NCBI RefSeq assembly: GCF_002355275.1
Contig: NZ_CP023449.1
Location: 2,830,001-2,894,000 of the forward strand
Length of the DNA: 64,000 nucleotides
Source: Rhizorhabdus dicambivorans
Lineage (GTDB): Bacteria; Pseudomonadota; Alphaproteobacteria; Sphingomonadales; Sphingomonadaceae
Reading direction: 5' to 3'
Below, in pieces: positions 1-7,262 of the stretch. Every line of letters starts with the position of its first letter. The first letter of the stretch is position 1. Under the pieces are notes generated by a model. The model did not search any database. It was not told where the DNA came from and was given only the letters and a program-made list of their open reading frames with translations. Both the position numbers and the translations under genes were made by a program.

Positions 1-391
1 GGTCCGGAAGGAAATTTTCGCTGCCGATCGCGTGGAGATCGCGGATCGCCTTGTCGCCCAAGCCGTCGGCCCCGCCCTGATAGGCGATCGAGCTATCGAG
101 GAAGCGATCACAGACCACCCATTGCCCCGCCTCAACGGCCGGCCGGATCGTTCTGGCGACATGATCGGCACGTGCGGCGGCAAACAGCAGCGCCTCGGCG
201 CGGGCATTCCACCGGTCGGCCCCGCCTTCGAGAAGCAGTCTTCGGATCGCCTCGGCGCCTTCGCTGCCGCCCGGTTCGCGCGTCTGGACGACATCGATCC
301 CGCGCGAGCGCAAGGCCGCGGCCAGCGCCTTGGCCTGGGTCGACTTGCCGACCCCCTCCCCGCCTTCGAGGGTGATGAACCTGCCCGCCAT
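1..391 (-). CDS. tmk: Thymidylate kinase, N-terminal part (runs off window start)
   Basis: dTMP kinase phosphorylates dTMP to dTDP for DNA synthesis in the cytoplasm. Read on the minus strand from the ATG at 391, the protein begins MAGRFITLEGGEGVGKSTQA. This is the P-loop (GGEGVGKST) right at the N-terminus, as in the family. It continues with a TREPGG segment and the CDRFLDSSIAYQG motif (DRF/DRY class). About 130 codons are present; the C-terminus lies outside the window. The start is 11 bases after the dacC-like stop, so the gene probably belongs to the rlpA-dacC transcript. Confidence 0.93.
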   Translation of the reverse strand, partial: MAGRFITLEGGEGVGKSTQAKALAAALRSRGIDVVQTREPGGSEGAEAIRRLLLEGGADRWNARAEALLFAAARADHVARTIRPAVEAGQWVVCDRFLDSSIAYQGGADGLGDKAIRDLHAIGSENFLPD

Positions 392-402
392 CGCCTGCGG
401 CC

Positions 403-1581
403 TCAGCCGAAGCCGAACAGCCAGCGCAGGCCTGCCATCATCCGGTCGAAGAAGCCGGCGGTGCCGACATCGGCGTCGGCGACCAGCGGCAGCTTCTGCG
501 GCGCCATATCGGGGCCAGTCACGACCAGATCGGCGATATGGTCGCCCTTCTTGAAGGGCGCCTTGATCGGGCCCTGATAGACCACCTTGGTCTTCAGGTC
601 GGATCCCAGCCCGGCCGGTATCGTAACGGTCAGGTCCTTGGGTGCGACGAGACCGACCTCGCTGACATCGCCAAGCTGAACCTCTGCGGTCTGCACCTTG
701 CGGCCCTTCGGCACGATCGGCTTGGCCTGCCAGGCGCGGAATCCCCAGTTCATGAAGGAGACCGACTGCTCGATCCGCTGGTTGAACGAGGTGAGGCCGG
801 ATAGGACCATGACGAGGCGGCGGCCGTTCTGCTCAGCCGATCCGGTGAAGCCATAGCCGGCCTCCTCGGTGTGACCCGTCTTCAGGCCGTCGGCGCCGTC
901 GACGCGGCCCAGCAATGGATCGCGGTTGGCCTGGGTGATCGCCTGCCCGCTGCCCATCGTCTTGCCCCAGGTGAAATTGGGGCGGCTGTAGAAGGTCTTG
1001 TAGAGCTTGGGATGCTCGGTGATCGTCTTCTCGGCCAGGGTCGTGAGGTCGCGCGCGGTGACATAGGTGACGCCGCCGTCGGGCCAGCCGTTGGAGGTGC
1101 CGAAATGGCTGTTGGTCAGCCCCATTTCCTTGGCGCGGCGGTTCATCAGCGCGATAAAGGCCTGCTCCGTGCCCGATATATGCTCGGCCAGCACGACGCA
1201 GGCGTCGTTGCCCGAAAGGGTGACAATGCCGAACAGCAGATTGGCGACGCTCACCTGTTCGCCGGGCGACAGGAACATGGTCGATCCGGCGGCGGGGCCA
1301 TGCCACCGCTTCCAGGTTTCCGGACGGACGGTCGCCATCGCATCAAGCTTGAGCTCGCCCTTCTTGATGAGATCGAAAGCGACATAGACGGTCATCATCT
1401 TCGCCATCGATGCCGGTGGCATGCGCACGTCCGGATTCTTGGCGTAGAGGATCGCGCCCGAGGACAGGTCCTTCAGGAAGGCGACTGGTGCCGGCGTGTC
1501 GAAGGGCGGCGCGGCAGCCTCGGCGGGAATCGCCAGACCAAGGAGAAGGCCGGAAAACAGGGCGATCTTGCTGCGCTTCAT
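403..1581 (-). CDS. D-alanyl-D-alanine carboxypeptidase (PBP5/6 type)
   Basis: Serine D,D-carboxypeptidase (392 aa) that trims pentapeptide stems of peptidoglycan in the periplasm. The three penicillin-binding motifs are visible: SMAK (S58, K61), SGN (S123) and KTG (K234). A signal peptide covers about residues 1-23 (MKRSKIALFSGLLLGLAIPA then EAAA). The C-terminal part resembles the PBP5 C-domain and ends in a hydrophobic, aromatic-rich stretch that could anchor it to the membrane. The reading frame is open upstream, but the start at 1581 is favoured: it gives a clean signal peptide, has a GGAGGGAAG ribosome site and overlaps the rlpA stop as ATGA. The neighbours (RlpA, MltB) are also peptidoglycan enzymes. 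Confidence 0.92.
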   Translation of the reverse strand: MKRSKIALFSGLLLGLAIPAEAAAPPFDTPAPVAFLKDLSSGAILYAKNPDVRMPPASMAKMMTVYVAFDLIKKGELKLDAMATVRPETWKRWHGPAAGSTMFLSPGEQVSVANLLFGIVTLSGNDACVVLAEHISGTEQAFIALMNRRAKEMGLTNSHFGTSNGWPDGGVTYVTARDLTTLAEKTITEHPKLYKTFYSRPNFTWGKTMGSGQAITQANRDPLLGRVDGADGLKTGHTEEAGYGFTGSAEQNGRRLVMVLSGLTSFNQRIEQSVSFMNWGFRAWQAKPIVPKGRKVQTAEVQLGDVSEVGLVAPKDLTVTIPAGLGSDLKTKVVYQGPIKAPFKKGDHIADLVVTGPDMAPQKLPLVADADVGTAGFFDRMMAGLRWLFGFG

Positions 1582-2489
1582 CGGGGTGAACTTCCCTCCA
1601 GATTTTGTCCATCGCTGGCGATGCGTACCAGCCTGGCATCCTGATAGCCGTAGGACCGGACCTGCGCCAGCGCGCTCGTCGCCTCGGCCTCGCTCCTGTA
1701 CGGTCCCATGCGGACCCGCCAAAGAGCTCCCACGGGCTCAACCCGGCCGGCCACGAGCTCGGCGATCTCCTCCGCGCGGACGCGGTTGCCGACGGCGGTC
1801 ACCTGGATGAACAGGCCGCCGACCGGAACGGCTTCGTCGGGCACGGCGGCCGCAATCCGGGGTGGCGCCGCCCGTTCCGCCGGGCGGGCGGCGAAGCGCC
1901 GATCGAGCGCCGCCAGCTCGGCCGGGGTAGCATAGGGCCGTGCCGAGGCGGGCCGTCCCCAGCGCAGCTCGAGCTTGTCGGCCTCGGACGGATAGACCCG
2001 TCGGACGCGAACCCGCGCGACGCCGAGCCGCTCGGTCCCGAGAAGCTGCGCCGCCCGCCGCGACAGATCGATGATCCGATTGGTGACGAACGGCCCCCGG
2101 TCGTTCACGCGGACGAGGATGGTGCGGCCGGTGTCGAGCGACGTCACCTCGACATAGCTCGGCAGGGGCAGCGTCTTGTGCGCGGCGCCGACATTGGCCA
2201 TGTCGAATATCTCGCCATTGGCGGTCGGCGCGCCGTGGAACTGATCGCCATACCAGCTGGCCAGCCCCACCTCGTCATAGTCGCGATCGTCGGCTGGATA
2301 GTACCAGGCGCCCGCGACCTGATAGGGCTTGCCGATCTTGACCGGCATATCCGACGCCGGCAGCCGGGGCTTGGCCGGGCGAGGCTGTTCGGGGCGCGGC
2401 CGCGCGGGGCCCGGTCGTTCGGGCCGAGGAACGCCGCAGCTCGCCAGAAACAGCGTCAGGGCGAGGATGATCCGGCTATTCGACGCCAT
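1578..2489 (-). CDS. rlpA: RlpA-like septal lytic transglycosylase lipoprotein with SPOR domain
   Basis: Lipoprotein of 303 aa. The N-terminus has a lipobox (LFLASC, C18), so it should be lipidated. The double-psi beta-barrel RlpA domain is seen around residues 65-150, with GLASWYGDQFHG, the NGE segment and VRVNDRGPF followed by IIDLSRRAAQLLG. A C-terminal SPOR domain (about 220-290: GGLFIQVTAVGN ... WRVRMGPYRSEAEA) would bind denuded glycan strands at the septum. A proline/arginine-rich linker follows the lipobox. The start at 2489 is two bases from the mltB stop. An upstream in-frame ATG (2507) lies inside mltB and would displace the signal peptide, so it was not used. The 3' end overlaps the carboxypeptidase start (ATGA), suggesting coupling. 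Confidence 0.92.
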   Translation of the reverse strand: MASNSRIILALTLFLASCGVPRPERPGPARPRPEQPRPAKPRLPASDMPVKIGKPYQVAGAWYYPADDRDYDEVGLASWYGDQFHGAPTANGEIFDMANVGAAHKTLPLPSYVEVTSLDTGRTILVRVNDRGPFVTNRIIDLSRRAAQLLGTERLGVARVRVRRVYPSEADKLELRWGRPASARPYATPAELAALDRRFAARPAERAAPPRIAAAVPDEAVPVGGLFIQVTAVGNRVRAEEIAELVAGRVEPVGALWRVRMGPYRSEAEATSALAQVRSYGYQDARLVRIASDGQNLEGSSPR

Positions 2490-2490
2490 C

Positions 2491-3603
2491 CTACTCCACA
2501 ATCGCATCGCCGAGCAGGCCCACCGACAGCGCGTAGAAATTCGAGCAGTTATAATCGAGGATCGAGCGATAATTGGTGGTGAGGAGGTAGGCGGTATTGC
2601 CGCTGCCGTCGGGCTCGATCAGCGTTGCCAGTTCATTCTCCGGCGGTACGCGCCCGCCCAGCATCTGAACGCCCTTGTCGCGCCATTCGGCGATCGTCAG
2701 CCAGCGGCTCTGCCGGGCGAAGACGCGCGGGCAGCGCGGCGAACTGAGGGGCGAGCGGATCGCCGCCCGATCGATGCCTTCGGGCAAGCGGACGGCGACG
2801 CCCCAGGGTACCCCCTTCTTCCAGCCCGCATCGCGCAGGTAATTGCCGATCGAGGCAAGCGCGTCGGGCTCGCTTCTCCAGATATCGGGCTTGCCGTCGC
2901 CATCGGCATCGATGGCGAGCCGCAGATAGACGCTGGGCAGGAATTGCGGATAGCCGGTGGCCCCCGCCCAGCTACCCTTGAGCTGCGCGCGCGGTACGCC
3001 CCGGCTCATCAGCACCAGCGTCTTGAGGAACTCCTCGGCGAACAGCTCGCGCCGGCGGCCTTCATAGGCCAGCGTGCCCAGCGCGTTGAGCAGATCGAAA
3101 TTGCCGGTGAAGGTGCCATAACCGGTCTCATGGCCGTAGATGGCGAGCATGATCTGCTCAGGCACCCCGGTTTCCTGCTCGATCCGGAGCAGCAGCGGCC
3201 GAAGATTGCCGTAGCGCGAGCGCCCCATGCCGATCCGCACTCGATCGACATGGCTCGCCAGATAGGGGGCAAAGGGAGGCGACGCGCTATAGGCCGCGCT
3301 GGCGCCGGGCTGGGCCCGATCGAGGCGCACGACGCGGGCGTTGAAGTTGATCGTCGGCAGGGTGGCGTCGAACAGGGTGGGCGATACGCCCATCTCGATC
3401 GCGCGCGGCCGCAAGGTGGCCAGGAAGGCCCGCATCCGGCTGTCTTCGCTCGGCACCGCGACGGCCGGCGCATCGTTGAGCCGCGCCGCGTCGTCGGGCG
3501 CCTGCCCTTCCTCCAGCACGGGCTGGGCCGCCACCGGCAGCGCCCCTGCCCCCGCCGCGACCAAGACAAGGGCGGCGGCCGCCCCACGCAACAGACTTCG
3601 CAT
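2491..3603 (-). CDS. mltB: Lytic murein transglycosylase, MltB family
   Basis: Periplasmic lytic transglycosylase (370 aa) that cleaves the MurNAc-GlcNAc bond. A signal peptide is seen at residues 1-26 (ALVLVAAGAGALPVAA). The MltB catalytic region has the acid glutamate in IYGHETGYG (E159) and the family hallmark GSWAGATGYPQFLPSVY. A DADGDGKPDIW segment resembles the EF-hand-like Ca2+ loop known from E. coli Slt35. The start at 3603 is preceded by GAAGGGGAAAG. It is the first gene of the mltB-rlpA-dacC-tmk run, and upstream it diverges from tRNA-Ser. No lipobox is visible, so it is probably soluble periplasmic. Confidence 0.92.
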   Translation of the reverse strand: MRSLLRGAAAALVLVAAGAGALPVAAQPVLEEGQAPDDAARLNDAPAVAVPSEDSRMRAFLATLRPRAIEMGVSPTLFDATLPTINFNARVVRLDRAQPGASAAYSASPPFAPYLASHVDRVRIGMGRSRYGNLRPLLLRIEQETGVPEQIMLAIYGHETGYGTFTGNFDLLNALGTLAYEGRRRELFAEEFLKTLVLMSRGVPRAQLKGSWAGATGYPQFLPSVYLRLAIDADGDGKPDIWRSEPDALASIGNYLRDAGWKKGVPWGVAVRLPEGIDRAAIRSPLSSPRCPRVFARQSRWLTIAEWRDKGVQMLGGRVPPENELATLIEPDGSGNTAYLLTTNYRSILDYNCSNFYALSVGLLGDAIVE

Positions 3604-3673
3604 TCTTTCCCCTTCGATCGGTGGCAGCCTTGCCACAGCTTGAACCGGGGGTGAAATGCTTTGATCGCGCCGC

Positions 3674-3703
3674 TTGCACGAAAGGCCGCAGGGGAGATAT
3701 GGG
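3674..3703 (+). promoter_or_regulatory. Candidate sigma-70 promoter of tRNA-Ser
   Basis: TTGCAC (3674-3679), an 18-base spacer and TATGGG (3698-3703), about 27 bases before the tRNA 5' end. The -10 is a weak match, so this is a plausible but unproven promoter. Confidence 0.35.
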
Positions 3704-3730
3704 CTGCGCTCCGCATCGCGATGCGCCTGC

Positions 3731-3821
<91 letters not shown>

Positions 3822-3866
3822 GCGCCGCCCTTGACATGTTCGCCTTACGTTCCCAGCATTCCGCGA

Positions 3867-4574
3867 ATGCAGATGGGATTCGGCTTTGGTGCCCTTGATG
3901 ATATCCGATGGGTGCGAAGCCAGCTCGACACCCATTTCGGCAGCCCCGGCGCGATCTACAGGCGCAGCCCCGTCGGACAGCTGGTGAAATCGTCAATCAG
4001 CAGCCGCACGCAGGATTCGGTCTCGCTTGCCGCCTATGGTCGCCTCATCGAGACTTTCCCATCCTGGGCCGAGTTGGCGGCGGCATCGGCCGACCAGGTT
4101 GAAAGCGCCATCGCCGATGTGACCTTTCCGGACGTGAAAGCCCGTCACCTTCTTGACGCCCTGCGCATGATTGCTGCCGACCATCCGGATTTCGACCTTG
4201 GTTTTCTGGCTGACATGAACATAGCACACGCAAAGGCGTGGCTGGAACATCTGCCTGGTGTAGGCCCCAAGGTCGCCGCCTCCGCGCTCAATTTCAGCAC
4301 ATTGGCCATGCCGGCGTTCGTTGTGGATACCCATATTCTGCGGATATTGCGGCGGTACGGCTTCATCCGCGGCAAGGCTGACATAGCCGTGGCCTATGAC
4401 ACGATAATGGAGATGGCACCGTGGGAGGCGGACGATCTGGCCGAATTGCATATGCTGATGAAGCGCCTCGGCCAGACGATCTGCCGGGCTGATCATCCAG
4501 ATTGCCGCATCTGCCCTCTGCGCCGGAAATGCAAGGTCGCGAGTCAGGTCCGCTCGAGCAAAAGCTCGATATAG
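3867..4574 (+). CDS. Endonuclease III-like HhH-GPD DNA glycosylase with [4Fe-4S] cluster
   Basis: Base-excision-repair glycosylase/AP lyase of the endonuclease III superfamily (235 aa). The helix-hairpin-helix LPGVGPKVAAS carries the expected catalytic lysine (K135), and VDTHILR carries the catalytic aspartate (D154). The C-terminal cluster ligands have the canonical C-X6-C-X2-C-X5-C spacing (C206, C213, C216, C222), so an intact bifunctional enzyme is expected. Substrate specificity cannot be read from sequence. The start at 3867 was chosen because the frame upstream runs through the tRNA gene; no strong ribosome site is seen, and 3873 is an alternative. Base composition looks less GC-rich than its neighbours. 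Its last 31 bases overlap the 3' end of the convergent methyltransferase gene. Confidence 0.85.
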   Translation: MQMGFGFGALDDIRWVRSQLDTHFGSPGAIYRRSPVGQLVKSSISSRTQDSVSLAAYGRLIETFPSWAELAAASADQVESAIADVTFPDVKARHLLDALRMIAADHPDFDLGFLADMNIAHAKAWLEHLPGVGPKVAASALNFSTLAMPAFVVDTHILRILRRYGFIRGKADIAVAYDTIMEMAPWEADDLAELHMLMKRLGQTICRADHPDCRICPLRRKCKVASQVRSSKSSI

Positions 4575-5338
4575 GGCGCGAACCAGCCGGGTGCTCGGCT
4601 CGCAACGCGGCCGAGCGCAGCATAGGCGCGCACCGGCGGCCCGACATCACCATGGATGGCCCGCCTCGCGGCCAGCCAGCCGCCTGCCCCGCCGACCTCC
4701 ACGAAGCGGCCCGATAGGCAGCGGGCGAGCCGCCATGGCGGCAGGCCGCGCTGAAGCGGCTTGCCCGCCAGCTGGTCGAGGGCGCGCGGCAGGAAGTTCA
4801 CCAGCCATCGCCCCGAATGGCGTTCGCGCAGGGCGAGGCGGCTCGCGGTACCGCAGATGAAAAGGTGGCCGCGGGGACGGAGGACGCGGTGCAGTTCGGC
4901 GATGCCATGGTCAAGCAGCGACGGCTCGACATATTCGAGCACGCTGTTGGCCAGCACAAGATCGAAGCTCGCATCGGCAAAGGGTAACGGAGCCCCCGCC
5001 CCAACCAGCCCGATGTCACCCGGCAGCCCGTGCCGTTCCAGATTGGCGGCGGCGATTGGCGGCATCAGCGGATCGACGTCGACCCCTTTCAGTCGCGCGC
5101 CCAGCGCCGCGAGCACCACGGCGGAGCCGCCGACATTGCAACCCAACTCCAGCACGTCCCGCCCGGCCACGCCGATTGCATAGGCGTGTAATGCGGGACG
5201 TACATGATTCCATTCATAGGCCGCATAGCCGCCTGCCCAGCGATCATCCGGATCCATGCCGGCGGCGCGGGTAGCATCCTCGAAGCGGTGCTGCGCCGGC
5301 CCCGCCAGATCGACCGGAGGTAGCGCGGCGGGGATCAT
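4544..5338 (-). CDS. Class I SAM-dependent methyltransferase
   Basis: 264 aa protein with a Rossmann-type SAM-binding fold. Motif I is VLELGCNVGGSAVVLAALGA, followed by GVDVDP (the acidic end of strand beta-2), PFADASFDLVLANSVLEYVE (motif II/post-II) and LHRVLRPRGHLFICG. This is the UbiE/Methyltransf_11 layout. The substrate is unknown. The ATG at 5338 overlaps the stop of the VanZ-like gene as ATGA, so the two are probably coupled. Its 3' end overlaps the convergent endonuclease gene. Confidence 0.83.
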   Translation of the reverse strand: MIPAALPPVDLAGPAQHRFEDATRAAGMDPDDRWAGGYAAYEWNHVRPALHAYAIGVAGRDVLELGCNVGGSAVVLAALGARLKGVDVDPLMPPIAAANLERHGLPGDIGLVGAGAPLPFADASFDLVLANSVLEYVEPSLLDHGIAELHRVLRPRGHLFICGTASRLALRERHSGRWLVNFLPRALDQLAGKPLQRGLPPWRLARCLSGRFVEVGGAGGWLAARRAIHGDVGPPVRAYAALGRVASRAPGWFAPYIELLLERT

Positions 5339-5697
5339 GCCGTGGCGCGACGCGGGCTGCGGCGCTCCAGGGCCAGGGCGGCGGACAGCGCGACGAGGGT
5401 CGCGGCGCTGTCGGCCACCCAGTCCCAGATGCTGGCGTCGCGATGGAGGACGGGGATCGCCTGGGTCAGTTCGACCAACGCTCCGAACAGCGACAGGCCC
5501 AGTGCGAGCCGCCAGGCCGGATGCGCGCGATAGGCGGCGCGGCCGAGGATCGCCAGCGTCAGGAAGGCGGCGATATGGTTGACCTTGTCGCCCGCGCCGA
5601 GGTCGGGCGCCTGCTGGGACGGCATGATCGCCAGCCCATAGACCACGCCCAGCGTCGTCCAGAAGATCTGCACGGCGAAACGGCGGTAGAGCTTCAT
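5335..5697 (-). CDS. VanZ-like small membrane protein
   Basis: 120 aa membrane protein of the VanZ-like family. The family core is recognisable: GDKVNHIAAFLTLAILGRAA, then ALGLSLFGALVELTQ and the acidic IWDWVADSAATLVAL stretch. About four transmembrane helices are expected. VanZ itself contributes to teicoplanin resistance in enterococci, but proteobacterial relatives have no established role. The start MKLYRRF at 5697 has a GCGGGG ribosome site; an in-frame ATG at 5709 is possible. It overlaps the downstream methyltransferase by four bases. A terminator for rpmE lies just upstream. Confidence 0.75.
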   Translation of the reverse strand: MKLYRRFAVQIFWTTLGVVYGLAIMPSQQAPDLGAGDKVNHIAAFLTLAILGRAAYRAHPAWRLALGLSLFGALVELTQAIPVLHRDASIWDWVADSAATLVALSAALALERRSPRRATA

Positions 5698-5713
5698 CGC
5701 CCCGCACATCCCC

Positions 5714-5743
5714 GAAATGAAAATGGCCGGGATATACCCGGCC
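5714..5743 (-). terminator. Rho-independent terminator after rpmE
   Basis: On the minus strand GGCCGGG-TATAT-CCCGGCC (5743-5725) is a perfect 7-bp stem with a 5-base loop. It is followed by ATTTTCATTT. It sits 30 bases after the rpmE stop and only 17 bases before the VanZ-like start. Confidence 0.75.
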
Positions 5744-5773
5744 AAATCCATCGCATCGGCGTGAACGCCAAGC

Positions 5774-6004
5774 TTATTTCTTGCCGAGCGTGAGCCCGCC
5801 GAAACGCTTGTTGAAGCGTGCCACCTGGCCGCCCGCGTCAAGCATCGTGCCGCGGCCGCCGGTCCAGGCCGGGTGCACCGAGGGATCGATGTCGAGCTGG
5901 AGGGTGTCGCCCTCGGACCCATAGGTCGAGCGGGTCTTGTAGGTGGTGCCGTCGGTCAGCTGGACGGTGATCCAGTGATAGTCGGGATGGATATCGGCCT
6001 TCAT
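5774..6004 (-). CDS. rpmE: 50S ribosomal protein L31
   Basis: L31 (76 aa) of the large ribosomal subunit, recognised from [29 protein letters not shown] and the [12 protein letters not shown] end. It contains no cysteine, so it is the zinc-free (C-minus) form. The start MKADIH at 6004 matches the family. An ATG two codons upstream (6010) is closer to GGAG and cannot be excluded. A terminator follows. Confidence 0.95.
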   Translation of the reverse strand: MKADIHPDYHWITVQLTDGTTYKTRSTYGSEGDTLQLDIDPSVHPAWTGGRGTMLDAGGQVARFNKRFGGLTLGKK

Positions 6005-6084
6005 AATCATCTAGCTCCAGAAAATGGCTGGTTCCGACCAGCCTGGGAAGCGAAGCGGCGCCTCTACAGCGTGGGGTGGCCCTT

Positions 6085-6142
6085 GGCAACCCCAAGGTGT
6101 TGCCGTGCCGAAGGCAATGGCTGCTCCGGCTTCCACCGGAGC
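6085..6142 (-). other. Two small hairpins in the fabZ-rpmE gap
   Basis: The 150-base gap holds GGCAAC-N8-GTTGCC (6085-6104) and GCTCCGG-N6-CCGGAGC (6123-6142). Neither has a U-tract on the minus strand. They could be a factor-dependent terminator after fabZ or an rpmE leader structure; the sequence alone does not decide. Confidence 0.35.
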
Positions 6143-6154
6143 AAGGGGATGCGA

Positions 6155-6628
6155 TCAATCCTTGGGCGGATCGGCGATCATGGCGGTGAAATTGGCCTGA
6201 GCGGCGAGCTTCTCGCCGATATAGGCCTTGCCTTCGAACTTGCAGACGCTCGCCCGCTTCTGGACGAAGGATACGTCGAGGCGGAGCAGCACGCCCGGCT
6301 CCACCGGCGCACGGAACTTCGCTTCGTCGATCGCCATGAAATAGACCAGCTTGCCCGAGCCCGCGAGGCCGAGCGATTCGACCGCCAGCACGCCGGCGGC
6401 CTGCGCCAGCGCCTCGACGATCAGCACGCCGGGCATGATCGGCCTTCCCGGGAAATGCCCCTGGAAGAAACCCTCATTGATCGTCACGGCCTTGATCGCC
6501 GAGATGCGCTCATCGACGACCAGTTCCTCGACGCGATCGACGAGGAGCATGGGGTAGCGATGCGGGAGCGCCGCCATGACCCGCTTGATGTCCAGCGGGC
6601 CAAGGCTGGCGCCGGTTTCTCCGCTCAT
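6155..6628 (-). CDS. fabZ: 3-hydroxyacyl-ACP dehydratase FabZ
   Basis: Type II fatty-acid synthesis dehydratase (157 aa) with a hotdog fold. The active-site helix motif [20 protein letters not shown] carries the catalytic H58 and E72. [13 protein letters not shown] near the N-terminus is also typical. The gene starts 10 bases after the Skp-like gene. In many proteobacteria lpxD precedes and lpxA follows fabZ; neither is here, and rpmE comes next. Confidence 0.96.
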   Translation of the reverse strand: MSGETGASLGPLDIKRVMAALPHRYPMLLVDRVEELVVDERISAIKAVTINEGFFQGHFPGRPIMPGVLIVEALAQAAGVLAVESLGLAGSGKLVYFMAIDEAKFRAPVEPGVLLRLDVSFVQKRASVCKFEGKAYIGEKLAAQANFTAMIADPPKD

Positions 6629-6638
6629 CGTGGCCGGA

Positions 6639-7262
6639 TCAACGACCGGCGGGCTGGGCCTGGTCGGCCTGACCCGGCTGCCAGTTCGCCGGCGGTGTGA
6701 TCGAGGCGCTCGGGATCAGCGCATTGAGCTGGGTGATCATGTCGGTGGTGAGATCGGCGGTCGGCTGGAAGGCAACGGTCGCCTCCGGGCGCAGCACGAT
6801 CGCGATGCGCTTGGCGGTCATCGCTGCCTTCAGCGCCTGTTCGGCCTTGGCTTCGATCTGCTCGCGGACATAGGCCTGCGGGCGCGCGAACGGCAGCGCC
6901 AGGCGCTGAAGCTCGGCCTGGGCAGCCTGGGTCTTCTGCTGGAAGATCGCGACCTTGGCATCGAACTGGGCCTTCTGGGCCGGGTTCTTCTGAAGCGTCT
7001 CGAGCTCGGTACGCAGGGCGGCCAGCTCGCCCTGAAGCGCGGTCTGGCGGGTCTGGGCGGCGGTGATCTGCGCTTTGTAGGTGGTCTGGATCTGGGTCGC
7101 GGCCGACTGGGCGGCGGCCGAATTGCCGATCGCCGCGTCGAGATCGACCACCGCGATACCGGCGGGAGCGGCGGCGGTTGCCGCGGCGGCCTGGGCATGG
7201 GCAGCGGCGGGCAGCATCGCGACGCCGACCGCGATCGCGGCCGTCTTCAGGAAGGATTTCAT
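6639..7262 (-). CDS. OmpH/Skp-family periplasmic chaperone
   Basis: 207 aa periplasmic protein placed directly after bamA, as skp is in most proteobacteria. A signal peptide is visible ([20 protein letters not shown], cleavage near AHAQA). After an Ala-rich stretch come the [16 protein letters not shown] strand and a long charged/Gln-rich helical region (about 65-140) that would form the tentacles. The C-terminal [17 protein letters not shown] strand resembles the Skp body domain. The start overlaps the bamA stop by one base (TGATG). The likely role is carrying unfolded outer-membrane proteins to the BAM complex. Confidence 0.85.
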   Translation of the reverse strand: MKSFLKTAAIAVGVAMLPAAAHAQAAAATAAAPAGIAVVDLDAAIGNSAAAQSAATQIQTTYKAQITAAQTRQTALQGELAALRTELETLQKNPAQKAQFDAKVAIFQQKTQAAQAELQRLALPFARPQAYVREQIEAKAEQALKAAMTAKRIAIVLRPEATVAFQPTADLTTDMITQLNALIPSASITPPANWQPGQADQAQPAGR

